Source: an uncultured Coriobacteriaceae bacterium (GTDB lineage: Bacteria; Actinomycetota; Coriobacteriia; Coriobacteriales; Atopobiaceae). From it: a stretch of 40,975 nucleotides of DNA. Where the stretch lies: assembly GCA_902779675.1 (NCBI GenBank), contig CACZCK010000024.1, forward strand, positions 1 to 40,975, written 5' to 3'. The notes under the pieces were generated by a model, which was given only the letters and a program-made list of their open reading frames with translations, ran no database searches and was not told where the DNA came from. Below, in pieces: positions 8,803 to 16,498 of the stretch. A program made the position numbers and the translations under genes. Each line of letters begins with the position of its first letter. The stretch's first letter is position 1.

Positions 8803-8844
8803 ATGCGGCATGATTTGTCACAGAGCGTGCAGGAAGGGGCTGCC

Positions 8845-9174
8845 ATGAACGCGCGACTGACGGGCAACGAGGCGGGTATGCCCACATCCACGCAGATCAG
8901 GCGTCTGCGCATGCGCTTTGTAGGCGAGGTGCAGGGCGTCGGCTTCAGGTGGACGGCACGCAAGGTTGCCACCGAGCTCGGGCTGACTGGCTGGGTGCGC
9001 AATGAGCCCGACGGTAGCGTGAGCATGGAGCTGCAAGGGCCAAGCGCGCAACTGGCGGCCTACTTCACCCTCTTCGACCGCCAGTATGCGAGCTATCCTC
9101 TGCGCTATGTGATCGACGAGAAGGACGACATCGAGCCCATAGCAGGCGACGGCATCTTTCACGTCAGGTTCTGA
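8845..9174 (+). CDS. acyP: Acylphosphatase
   Basis: 109 aa; the family core is about 90 aa, here with an N-terminal extension of about 20. Hydrolyses acyl phosphates such as carbamoyl or 1,3-bisphosphoglycerate phosphate bonds in the cytoplasm. The signature VQGVGFRWTARK carries the catalytic arginine (R35) and WVRNEPDGSV the catalytic asparagine (N53); the second family block is recognisable as the ELQGPSAQLAAYF region. Start ATG 8845 has AGGAAGGGG at 8831-8839; an in-frame ATG at 8764 would add 27 residues with no Shine-Dalgarno. Divergent from the esterase-like lipoprotein and convergent with the next lipoprotein. Confidence 0.93.
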   Translation: MNARLTGNEAGMPTSTQIRRLRMRFVGEVQGVGFRWTARKVATELGLTGWVRNEPDGSVSMELQGPSAQLAAYFTLFDRQYASYPLRYVIDEKDDIEPIAGDGIFHVRF

Positions 9175-9175
9175 G

Positions 9176-9190
9176 CGGGGCTTGGCCCCG
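9176..9190. terminator. Short GC hairpin between convergent genes
   Basis: Six-bp stem CGGGGC/GCCCCG with a TTG loop, directly after acyP and just before the stop of the convergent lipoprotein gene at 9196. No clear U-tract. Confidence 0.35.
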
Positions 9191-9195
9191 GCTTG

Positions 9196-10014
9196 TTACA
9201 TCGACTCGCCCTCCGTGTAGCCCAGCGACGAGAACGCCTGGTTGACGTCAGGGTTGGCGGCGTCGTAATCACGCAGGTCAAAGAGCACAAAGACGTTGTT
9301 GATCTTGGTGCGGCCCCTGAGGTAGACCGTCTGGGCGGCGCACTCCTTGGAGCCACGCTTGGCCAGGAAGGTCACGTAGGATCCTACGGTGTAGCCCGAC
9401 GGCGTGCTGAGCGTGCCGGTGTCCTGGATGTAGGCCACGTCGAAGGTGCCGGCGTCGACCATGGCACGCACGTGCTGCTGGGCAGCGGTCGTCACGTTGC
9501 CGTTGAAGTTGCTCAGCTTGTCGGTCGCGATGTAGCCCGCAAGGTCGTACTTGCTGCTGGAGAACGCGACCACGTCGTTGCTTGCGTCGTAGCTGGGGTT
9601 CCAGTAGGTGGGCATCATCATGCCCACGCCGCTGGTCGCGGCTGCGACCATGCCGGCCGCCTTCTCGGCCTCGGCCTCGTCGAAGTCGGTGACCTCGTCG
9701 GAGACCTCGAGGTCGTCGAGCTGGTCGCCCTCGACCTCGTCCATCTCGCTGAGGTCGTCGGCCAGCTCGCCTTCGTCTGCGGCAAAGACCGTGCGAGTAG
9801 CCTCGATGGCCGTCTCCTGCACGTCCTCGTCGAGCACGAGCTCGTTGGTCGTGGCGTCGTCGGTGGCGGTGGGTTCGGCGGTCTCGGTAGCCTCGGCGAC
9901 CGCGTCATCTGCCGGCGCCTGCTCCTGCGCACCGCAACCCGGCAGGCCCATGGCCGCAACAAGAAGCAGCGAGGTGAGGGTGGCGGCAATTCCCCTGTTT
10001 GCAGTAGCTCTCAT
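9196..10014 (-). CDS. Hypothetical lipoprotein with acidic linker
   Basis: 272 aa. Signal peptide ends in the lipobox LPGC (Cys27), so it is probably anchored to the outer face of the membrane. Residues about 30-145 are an acidic, T/E/D-rich low-complexity linker (DDLSEMDEVEGDQLDDLEVS), and the C-terminal part, about 125 residues, looks folded (SKYDLAGYIATDKLSNF, VYLRGRTKINNVFVLFDLRD). Two adjacent ATGs at 10017 and 10014 follow GGAGG; the second gives better spacing and was chosen. No recognised domain. It shares a stalk-plus-globular-domain layout with Gram-positive surface lipoproteins. Confidence 0.75.
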   Translation of the reverse strand: MRATANRGIAATLTSLLLVAAMGLPGCGAQEQAPADDAVAEATETAEPTATDDATTNELVLDEDVQETAIEATRTVFAADEGELADDLSEMDEVEGDQLDDLEVSDEVTDFDEAEAEKAAGMVAAATSGVGMMMPTYWNPSYDASNDVVAFSSSKYDLAGYIATDKLSNFNGNVTTAAQQHVRAMVDAGTFDVAYIQDTGTLSTPSGYTVGSYVTFLAKRGSKECAAQTVYLRGRTKINNVFVLFDLRDYDAANPDVNQAFSSLGYTEGESM

Positions 10015-10248
10015 CATGTCCTCCGTTCGAGTTTGCAGCTGCCAGCGCGCCATGCCGCAGTGACAGCCCATGCCAAGACTGGCCGCCCCCTATCATACGA
10101 CGGCCGCGTTTATGCCTAAAGGGCAAAAAGGCGGGCGTTTGCCAACCCGCCCATGGGTTAGAAGCACCTATAATCCGGGTTGTATGCGTTTGGGAGCCCC
10201 TGGGGAGTGGCGGAACCACCTATAGCTAGGAAGACGTTGTTTTGACCG

Positions 10249-10262
10249 CACACTTTTTGTCC
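10249..10262 (+). repeat. 14-bp direct repeat, copy 1
   Basis: CACACTTTTTGTCC, identical to the copy at 10340-10353, 91 bp away in the same orientation. It immediately precedes the 12-bp hairpin. Confidence 0.7.
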
Positions 10263-10298
10263 ACCCCCAAAGCTGGGGACGACCAACTTTGGGGGTGG
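10261..10298. repeat. 12-bp stem hairpin
   Basis: CCACCCCCAAAG (10261-10272) pairs perfectly with 10287-10298 across a 14-nt loop. No U-tract follows; the right arm also supplies a GGGGGTG (10291-10297) that is complementary to CACCCCC in the tRNA-like remnant. Confidence 0.65.
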
Positions 10299-10339
10299 TG
10301 TTTCAGCAGGTAGACATACCTAAACAGGAGTCATATAGA

Positions 10340-10353
10340 CACACTTTTTGTCC
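10340..10353 (+). repeat. 14-bp direct repeat, copy 2
   Basis: Second exact copy of the sequence at 10249-10262; it sits just before the tRNA-like remnant. Confidence 0.7.
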
Positions 10354-10366
10354 TATAACCCCCGCC

Positions 10367-10422
10367 TTGCCGCGCCACCGGCACGGCAAGCCCTCGCGGG
10401 TTCGACTCCGCGCGACACCCCC
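10367..10422 (+). other. tRNA-like 3' remnant
   Basis: A 7-bp stem (CTTGCCG ... CGGCAAG, 10369-10393) resembles a long variable arm. It is followed by GCGGGTTCGACTCCGCG, which resembles a T-arm (GTTCGA loop) but is one base short in the 3' strand, and then CACCCCCA like an acceptor 3' end. No matching D and anticodon arms are present upstream. Probably a decayed tRNA or integration-site fragment; it could be coincidental. Confidence 0.35.
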
Positions 10423-10427
10423 AGATA

Positions 10428-10456
10428 CGAAAAGACGCCCATTGCTGGGCGTCTCG
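10428..10456 (-). terminator. Intrinsic terminator of tRNA-Phe
   Basis: On the - strand GACGCCC, loop AGCAAT, GGGCGTC, then TTTT. Arms are at 10447-10454 and 10433-10440. It starts about 10 bases after the tRNA CCA end. Confidence 0.85.
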
Positions 10457-10463
10457 TATTCGA

Positions 10464-10539
10464 TGGTGGCTGGGGAGGGAGTCGAACCCCCGACACAGGG
10501 ATTTTCAGTCCCCTGCTCTACCAACTGAGCTACCCAGCC
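10464..10539 (-). tRNA. tRNA-Phe (GAA)
   Basis: 76-nt complete cloverleaf read on the - strand: 7-bp acceptor GGCTGGG/CCCAGCC, D-arm GCTCAGTTGGTAGAGC, anticodon loop CTGAAAA giving anticodon GAA, T-arm GGGGGTTCGACTCCCTC, and an encoded CCA end (10464-10466). It has its own sigma70-like promoter and an intrinsic terminator, so it is a single-gene transcription unit. Confidence 0.97.
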
Positions 10540-10567
10540 GAGTGCCTGCTCGCTTGCAAGCTTGTTT

Positions 10568-10595
10568 AATATAGCAGACCTGTCGCGTGCGTCAA
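10568..10595 (-). promoter_or_regulatory. tRNA-Phe promoter
   Basis: On the - strand TTGACG (plus 10590-10595), a 16-bp spacer and TATATT (plus 10568-10573), 28 bp upstream of the mature tRNA 5' end. Confidence 0.75.
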
Positions 10596-10674
10596 TAGGT
10601 GACTTCCATCTTTTTGTGCTTCTCGTTAGGAAGCGCAAACGAACACGTCCAATCCTACGCGCACGCTGCGAGCG

Positions 10675-11814
10675 CTACAGCTCGAAGCTCCCGGAGTCCT
10701 CCATCTGCTGGAGCCTGCGCTCGCCTTCCTCCGCGATGCTGCGGAAGTCGGCGATCGTCTGCTGCATCTGTGGCAGCGCGCGCTGCTTGTAGACGGAGAT
10801 GTCGTCGAGCGCCGAGAGCGCGTCGGCAAAGGCCTGCTTGAGCGTCTCGGGCGAGATGCTCGCCTCGGTGGCCTGCCGCTGCACCGCGACACCCTGCTCC
10901 TTGAGCATGCGCGAGGTGGCGCTGATCATGTTGTTGGTGGTGTCGTTGAGGGCCTGCACCTTGTCGAGCACGATCTTTTGGTTGTAGAGCGCGCCTGCCA
11001 CCGTGACGGCCGTGCGCAGCGAAGCCACAGTCACGTGCTCGGCACGGTCGACCGCACGGATGAGCTCGAGGTTGTTGCGACGCACCACATCCATGGCCAC
11101 GATGCCCTGCTGGTTGACGACCTGCAGCTGCTGGAAGTCCATGATCTTCTGGCGCAGCGGGAACACGACCTCCTCCTCGAGGAACTTGACGCGCTCGTCG
11201 TCGGTGCCCTGGGCGCGGATCTCCTCGATCTTGGAGGTGAGGTACGCGTCGAGGTCGATGGCCATCTCGAGCTTCTGGTTAAGCTGCTTGGTGAGGTCGC
11301 GCATGGCGCCCTCCTCCAGCTCGAGTGTCACGTTGTCCTGCTTGAGGGTGGTGCGTCCGCGATCGAGCGACTTGACGATGTCGGCGATCTCGCCGTCGGC
11401 GCTCTTGTAGCGCTCGAAGTAGCGCCGCACGGGGTTGAAGAGGCTGGCCAAAGGTCCGCTCTTGGCAAAGTCGATGCCCGACGGGTCGAGGTCGCGCATC
11501 TTGATGGCCAGATCCTCCAGGCTCTTGGCAACCTCGCCGCTCTCGCTGCCCCCGCGGGACAGCTCGCCCATGCGCTTGGCCAGGATGGCGTTCTTGTTGG
11601 CCGAGCGCTCCATGATGTCGGAACCCAGCTCGTTGACCGCACTGGTGATCTCGCGGCGGCTTGCCACCGAGTCGAGGTTCACGTTGATGATCTGGTCGCC
11701 CTTCTCGTTTGCCGCAGAGTCGACCGCCTCGGCGTAGGCGGGCGTGATGGCCGTCTGCTGCTTGACGAGGTCCTTGACCTCTTCGGGATCGGGAATCTCG
11801 AGATCGAAGCCCAT
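10675..11814 (-). CDS. telA: TelA family protein (toxic anion resistance)
   Basis: 379 aa, the usual family size, almost entirely alpha-helical and soluble. The middle and C-terminal helices show the TelA pattern (FNPVRRYFERYKSADGEI, VFPLRQKIMDFQQLQVVNQQ, RNNLELIRAVDRAEHVTVAS, MLKEQGVAVQRQATE). Family members are linked to tellurite and cell-envelope antimicrobial tolerance, usually beside an XpaC-type membrane protein. Here it is last in a - strand series after the two-TM coiled-coil gene and the VWA gene; the 56-bp gap to the VWA gene holds two small GC hairpins (near 11829-11863) that may tune expression. Start ATG 11814 has AGGAGAA. Biochemical activity of the family is not established. 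Confidence 0.9.
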   Translation of the reverse strand: MGFDLEIPDPEEVKDLVKQQTAITPAYAEAVDSAANEKGDQIINVNLDSVASRREITSAVNELGSDIMERSANKNAILAKRMGELSRGGSESGEVAKSLEDLAIKMRDLDPSGIDFAKSGPLASLFNPVRRYFERYKSADGEIADIVKSLDRGRTTLKQDNVTLELEEGAMRDLTKQLNQKLEMAIDLDAYLTSKIEEIRAQGTDDERVKFLEEEVVFPLRQKIMDFQQLQVVNQQGIVAMDVVRRNNLELIRAVDRAEHVTVASLRTAVTVAGALYNQKIVLDKVQALNDTTNNMISATSRMLKEQGVAVQRQATEASISPETLKQAFADALSALDDISVYKQRALPQMQQTIADFRSIAEEGERRLQQMEDSGSFEL

Positions 11815-11870
11815 GGTCTTCTCCTATCTGCGGGCACAGCCCGCCTTGGGGGCCTTATGGCCCCGCTTTG

Positions 11871-13565
11871 CTACATGTTGGCGTTGAACAGGTTCTTGAG
11901 CTGGTACACCACGTCGTCGGTGGAGGCGTCGATGCTGGCCGCCTCGTTGATGGAGCTGATCTTCTTGAGCGCGTCGATGTTGGCGTTGTAGCCGATCGTG
12001 TACACCGGGATGCGCAGGGCTTTGAGAATGCCCTCCACGTCGGGCAGGTCGTAGCCCGAGTTGGTCTCGCCGTCGGAGAGCACGAAGATCAGCGGCTTGG
12101 CATCGGGATGCTCCGCCAGGGCGTCCTGCACCATGCTCGCAGCCACGCAGATGCCGTCGAAGGTGGCCGTGCCGCCGCCGGCGCGCAGGTTCTCGACCGC
12201 GCCCTTGAAGTAGGACTGCTGGTTGAGGTCGAACTGAGCGACCGGCACCTCGATGGTGACGTAGTCGGAGTAGGACACGAGACCCACGTAGTTGCTGTCG
12301 TTGATGTAGCGCATGCTGTTGACCAGCGACTCCTGCAGGGCGTTGAGCGGCTCGCCATCCATCGAGCCGGAGATGTCGGCCACGAAGACGGCCACGACCG
12401 GCTTGCCGGTGTCTTTGTTGTCCTTGTAGAGCCTCTGCGCGGCCAGCAGCGTCTTGCCGTCGACCTCGGGGTTCTCGCTCTTGTAGGAGTCCATGCCGCC
12501 AAAGCCGTAGCGCTTGGCCAGCTCCTGGCCGTTCTCGTCACAGTACGTGGCAAACAGCTCCAGGATCTGGGCCTTCTGCGAGCTGATGCGCGGCAGCGCC
12601 ACCAGCGGGTTGTCGTGACGGTAGCCGAAGGGCACAAACTTGTACTGGCTGGAGAGCGTGGAGTCATTGGCGTAGAGCTGGTACTCCAGCACAAAGCCGT
12701 CGAGCGAGCCGCGCTGGGCAGCGTCGCGCATCTGCACCGTGGTCATGGCCACGAAGGGCACGTTGGCCTGGAACTGGCGGAAGCCCTCGACGGCCGTATC
12801 GGACAGCGGGTCCTTGCGGTCGTAGCGCATGAGCGTGGAGACCAGAAAGTTGAGACCGGTGCTGCTGGTAAACGGGTTGGTATAGCCCATGGTGAGCTCG
12901 CCCGCGCCAACCGCTTCGGTAACGGCCTTGAGGTCGGCTTGGCCGTAGGCGTCGACCAGCTGGTCGTAGTGCTCCTTGTCAAGCAGGAAGCCGGCCACGT
13001 TGCCCACCGTGCGCTCGCGCACATAGGTGCAGTCGATGCCCTTGGCGGAGAGCATGTCAATCCACAGGCGGTTGGACGGCGAGTAGCCATCGGGTGTGGC
13101 CTTGCCCGTGACGATGTAGTCGTTGCCCAAGCCGCTGGAGACATTGCGGATGCGCACCGAGACGCGCTGGCCGTCGACCTCGTATCCTGCGGCGTTGAAC
13201 TGCTCGGCAAGCTCGCGCATCCAGCCGTCGGTGCCGCTGCCAGCCTTCTCGGGCGAGCACCAGATCTCGGCATAGAGGTCGGTGGTGGCCTCGGCCGTCA
13301 CGGCGTTGGTGTCGAGCTCGGGCAGCTCGGCGGCCGTGGTGTCCTCGGTCTCGGTATACTCGACCGACGACTTGACCGGCGTGGCGGTCTCGGGGCCAAT
13401 CTTGTCCACCATGCGCGCGAGGCTCGTGGTGGCATCCTCGACCGTGCGCACGTCCTTGGGCACGACCACGTTGCGTGCCAGGATGAACGCACCGAACACC
13501 ACTGCGCTGACGACGGCCATGCCAGCCAGCACCAGCAGGATTGCCTTGTTGTTCTTGCGGCTCAT
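11871..13565 (-). CDS. Membrane-anchored solute-binding-like/VWA domain protein
   Basis: 564 aa. A single N-terminal TM anchor (residues about 8-30), a T/E-rich linker, then a region resembling a periplasmic solute-binding protein (about 95-350: AEIWCSPEKAGSGTDGWMRE, GELTMGYTNPFTSSTGLNFL), then a C-terminal VWA domain (about 388-560). The MIDAS motif is complete: DISGS (397-401), the TATFDG loop near 470, and LSDGETNSGYD. The VWA should bind a metal and a protein partner outside the membrane; the first domain may sense a ligand. 30 bp after the two-TM coiled-coil gene and 56 bp before telA, so probably one operon. Start ATG 13565. The partner is unknown. Confidence 0.8.
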   Translation of the reverse strand: MSRKNNKAILLVLAGMAVVSAVVFGAFILARNVVVPKDVRTVEDATTSLARMVDKIGPETATPVKSSVEYTETEDTTAAELPELDTNAVTAEATTDLYAEIWCSPEKAGSGTDGWMRELAEQFNAAGYEVDGQRVSVRIRNVSSGLGNDYIVTGKATPDGYSPSNRLWIDMLSAKGIDCTYVRERTVGNVAGFLLDKEHYDQLVDAYGQADLKAVTEAVGAGELTMGYTNPFTSSTGLNFLVSTLMRYDRKDPLSDTAVEGFRQFQANVPFVAMTTVQMRDAAQRGSLDGFVLEYQLYANDSTLSSQYKFVPFGYRHDNPLVALPRISSQKAQILELFATYCDENGQELAKRYGFGGMDSYKSENPEVDGKTLLAAQRLYKDNKDTGKPVVAVFVADISGSMDGEPLNALQESLVNSMRYINDSNYVGLVSYSDYVTIEVPVAQFDLNQQSYFKGAVENLRAGGGTATFDGICVAASMVQDALAEHPDAKPLIFVLSDGETNSGYDLPDVEGILKALRIPVYTIGYNANIDALKKISSINEAASIDASTDDVVYQLKNLFNANM

Positions 13566-13595
13566 GATGCCTCCTTGACGCAGCGCCCGAGGCGC

Positions 13596-14333
13596 CTACC
13601 TGTAGTACTTGGTCTGCTCGAGGAGATCTCTGACCTCGTCGAGCATCCGGGTGTTGTCCTCGCGGTTATCGTCGGACTCGAGGTCCGAGAGCTCCATCTC
13701 GAGCTTGCCCATCTCGAGCAGCAGGCGCTCGTTTGCCTCGATCACCTCGCGCATGTCGTCGAGGACACCCTCGTACACGCGCATGCGCTCGGCGTCGAGC
13801 TGGTCGCTCGCCTGTCCGGACGCGGGCAGTCGGCGGCGCAGCGTGCGGTACCCGTCCACGTCGAAGGACTGCGCGCGGTTGGTGAGCAGCGCGCAGTTGC
13901 GCAGCAGCGTGCGCCAACCGGCGTCGACCACCGCCACGAACTTGTCGCGGCTGAGACTCCCCTCGCCGAACTTGTCCTCGATCACGCGATGCAGACGGTC
14001 GCGGCGATGCTCCATGCTCTCGATCTGGGTGACGGCCTCGGCGGCGTAGCTGCCCACGACCGCGAGCTCGGAGAGCCCACGCAGTTGCGGCAGCACGTCG
14101 TCGGCGTCGTTGACCTCGCTCGTCTCGAGCAGGTGGTACTCGGGCTCGTGAAGGTACGCGTAGGTGGACCCACCGAAGGCGCCCACGAGCGCGATGCCGA
14201 AGATCACCGAGAGCCCCGCACGCAGGATGCTAGGGTCAGACGGGGTGAGACCAACCAGCCATGGCGTGTAGAGCACCATGGCGGTGATGGCTATCGCCGC
14301 ATATGAGGCCAGAAGCCGTGCGTACTTCTTCAT
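13596..14333 (-). CDS. Two-TM coiled-coil protein in the XpaC position of a telA operon
   Basis: 245 aa. Two N-terminal membrane segments (about 8-27 and 38-60) are followed by a long charged helical cytoplasmic part (ERMRVYEGVLDDMREVIEAN, LLLEMGKLEMELSDLES). TelA genes are usually paired with XpaC-type membrane proteins (5-bromo-4-chloroindolyl phosphate hydrolysis family); layout and position fit that role, but sequence identity to the family is not obvious by eye. First gene of the run that continues into the VWA and telA genes. Start ATG 14333 has no strong Shine-Dalgarno. A TAGAAT -10-like hexamer on the - strand lies near 14365-14372. Confidence 0.65.
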   Translation of the reverse strand: MKKYARLLASYAAIAITAMVLYTPWLVGLTPSDPSILRAGLSVIFGIALVGAFGGSTYAYLHEPEYHLLETSEVNDADDVLPQLRGLSELAVVGSYAAEAVTQIESMEHRRDRLHRVIEDKFGEGSLSRDKFVAVVDAGWRTLLRNCALLTNRAQSFDVDGYRTLRRRLPASGQASDQLDAERMRVYEGVLDDMREVIEANERLLLEMGKLEMELSDLESDDNREDNTRMLDEVRDLLEQTKYYR

Positions 14334-14386
14334 GCCAGTCGTTTCGTCGAATTGCAGACGTACAACATTCTACCCACAGATACGGA

Positions 14387-14428
14387 CAACAAAGCAGGTT
14401 CAAGGCGAACGGGCCGCCCCGAACCTGC
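14387..14428 (-). terminator. Terminator after the DUF2207 gene
   Basis: Arms GCAGGTTC (14394-14401) and GAACCTGC (14421-14428); on the - strand followed by TTTGTTG. It lies 34 bp past the DUF2207 stop and separates that gene from the coiled-coil/VWA/telA run, at least partly. Confidence 0.65.
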
Positions 14429-14461
14429 CTGTTTCGCGAGATTGGGCTGAGGTGCCCCGAC

Positions 14462-16408
14462 CTAGAAGGCACCGCCTCCGCCGCCTCCGCCAAAGCCGCC
14501 TCCGCCGCCGCCCGAGAAGCCGCCGCCTCCGCCGCCACCCGAGCTGGACGACGAGGCCGCGAGCGCCGCGGAGCTCACGTGGTGGGCATCCGAGAAGCTG
14601 CTGTTGAAGGCGCTGTACGGTGCCCCGTGCGGACCGATGTAGTACCAGCCATAGGTAGACCTGAGCATCGGGTCCTCGAGGATCTCGGGCATCTTGGTCT
14701 TGAGCTGCTTGATCACCTCGTCGGCCACGCCCAGCACCACGGCCATCACCAGCAGACGGTTCCACAGCACCACGTCGCGCGGCACGGCCTCCTCCAGGCG
14801 CGTGAAGTCCTTGAGCCAGCGCCGTAGCGCCTCGAGCTTGGCCTTGATCTCGATTGCCTCGTCGGAGATGCGCTTGAGTCTGGTCAGCACGACGGCGGCG
14901 ACCACGCAGCCGATCACCTGCAGCAGAATCAGGGGCACATAGATCTGCCACGCCTCCGTCAGAATCAGGAGGAACACCGACCCCATGAACAGCACGATGT
15001 CGGCCAGCAGGCACGCGATGACCAGGCCGTTGCCCGTAGAGCGCGAGCTGACAAAGAAGCGACGCTGGGCCACCTCGGCCTCGACGGTCGAGTTCCAGTT
15101 CTCGAAGGTGTCGTGGTAGCGCTGCGGATGCTTCTTGGCCACCTTCTCGAAGTCAGAGAAGCAGATGGCATTGCCGGCATCCTCGGTCCCGGCATACGAC
15201 GGGGCAAAGCGGCCGATGTTCTCGAAGACGGTGGTCACCGTGCGACGGTCGATCCTGTCAAGCTGCGTGTTGGCACCCTTCTCAGTGAGCGACAGCCGGT
15301 AGTCCTGCCTGCGTTTGGTGCCCAACAGGCGCTTGCTCTCGATGGTCACCAGCTCGAGCTTGATGATGCCCTCGTCGCAGAGATGCATGAGCGTCGCAGT
15401 GAAGTCCTCGCCCTCGGGGCTGCCCCCGCGGTAGAGGGCACCGAGCACGGCGGGATGGTCGTCGGAGGGAACGTCGCGGAAGTACTTGTCATCGAACTGC
15501 GGCTTGTGCGACCTGCGATACCGCGCCAGAGCGAACAGGGGCGCGACCAGCGCGACAAGCGTCCCCAGTGCGCCGAAGACGCCGCCACCGTAGGTGATCA
15601 TGCGCGCACGCTGCCGGCGGGCGTTGGCCTCGTCGGCCCACTGACGCTCCTCGGCGAGCACGTCCTGCAGCACGCGACCACCCTGTGAGGTGGCCTCGCC
15701 GAGCCACTCGGCCGGGAAGGTGATACGCGCCTCGGCAAATTCGGACGTCCCCACGCCCGGAACCCGATACACCACGTCGTTGCCCTCGAATGTCACCGAT
15801 GCGTCAAGGGGGCCGTGGCCCCATGCGCGGACGTTCTCCTCCGGCTCGACCACCTTGCCCTCGGGAACGGGCAGGTGCACGGTACAGGTCACGTTCTGGG
15901 ACTCGACGTCCCAGCCGTCAGACACGAACTTCCAGTACAGCTCGCTGACGTCGTCGTAACGCGCCGCCAGATTGGTGTCCACGTACTCGATCACGAACAC
16001 GGCCGACTCGTACGAGTGGGCCGAATACAGCTTGACGCGCACGCCCGACCCATAGTCGCTGAGCTGGTAGGTGTGGTCGTTGCCCGAGTAGTCCTCCTCG
16101 AAGGCCACGAACTGTCCGTCTATCATCTCGCCCACCGAGCCGACGGTGGTCTCGATCTGCCTGCCGTCGTAGTCGCCCGAGGGGATCTCCCAGTACACGC
16201 CGTGATAGGACCCGTCGAAGTCGAACCTGCGAGACTCCACGACGGCCACCGAGCCATCGGGCCTGATGGTCGCGTCGATGTTGACCTCGTCGATGGAGTA
16301 GCCATCGGCACGAGCCACACGCGCGGGCAGCGCGAGCCACAAGCACAGGGCCAGCAGCACCAAGGCGGCGCAGTGTGTCGCTGTGGAGAGACGTTTGCGA
16401 TTGAACAT
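14462..16408 (-). CDS. DUF2207 membrane protein
   Basis: 648 aa. Signal peptide about 1-34 (ending ARA), then an extracellular beta-rich DUF2207 domain (IDATIRPDGSVAVVESRRFD, HGVYWEIPSGDYDGRQ), a TM segment near 268-292, a cytoplasmic winged-helix-like part (ATLMHLCDEGIIKLELVTIE), and a TM pair around 445-500. The C-terminus ends in a Gly/Ser-rich tail (about 612-648) in which runs of five to seven glycines alternate with F and S, a feature often seen in this family. Function is unknown; the family is widespread in actinobacterial and Firmicute envelopes. Start ATG 16408 has AAGGAGG at good distance. It stands between the Tad locus and the telA-VWA genes. Confidence 0.85.
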   Translation of the reverse strand: MFNRKRLSTATHCAALVLLALCLWLALPARVARADGYSIDEVNIDATIRPDGSVAVVESRRFDFDGSYHGVYWEIPSGDYDGRQIETTVGSVGEMIDGQFVAFEEDYSGNDHTYQLSDYGSGVRVKLYSAHSYESAVFVIEYVDTNLAARYDDVSELYWKFVSDGWDVESQNVTCTVHLPVPEGKVVEPEENVRAWGHGPLDASVTFEGNDVVYRVPGVGTSEFAEARITFPAEWLGEATSQGGRVLQDVLAEERQWADEANARRQRARMITYGGGVFGALGTLVALVAPLFALARYRRSHKPQFDDKYFRDVPSDDHPAVLGALYRGGSPEGEDFTATLMHLCDEGIIKLELVTIESKRLLGTKRRQDYRLSLTEKGANTQLDRIDRRTVTTVFENIGRFAPSYAGTEDAGNAICFSDFEKVAKKHPQRYHDTFENWNSTVEAEVAQRRFFVSSRSTGNGLVIACLLADIVLFMGSVFLLILTEAWQIYVPLILLQVIGCVVAAVVLTRLKRISDEAIEIKAKLEALRRWLKDFTRLEEAVPRDVVLWNRLLVMAVVLGVADEVIKQLKTKMPEILEDPMLRSTYGWYYIGPHGAPYSAFNSSFSDAHHVSSAALAASSSSSGGGGGGGFSGGGGGGFGGGGGGGAF

Positions 16409-16423
16409 GGAGCCTCCTTGAGC

Positions 16424-16450
16424 CTCAGGCGCCCGTCGTGGGCGCCTGAG
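16424..16450 (-). terminator. Hairpin between FHA gene and DUF2207 gene
   Basis: Perfect 11-bp stem (16424-16434 with 16440-16450) with loop GTCGT. It is not followed by a U-tract on the - strand, so it may be a partial terminator or an RNA-stabilising element at the end of the Tad transcript. Confidence 0.5.
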
Positions 16451-16498
16451 TGAAGGATACCAGAGCCGTGGCAGCCCCTGCGCCTCGTGGCGCCGGCG

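Larger units (their letters stand above)
10072..10463. other. Gene-free, repeat- and hairpin-rich intergenic stretch
   Basis: No protein gene is visible in these 392 bases. They hold two copies of a 14-bp sequence, a 12-bp hairpin, a 7-bp hairpin (CTTGCCG/CGGCAAG), a tRNA-like 3' remnant and the terminator of tRNA-Phe, each listed separately. Confidence 0.6.
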
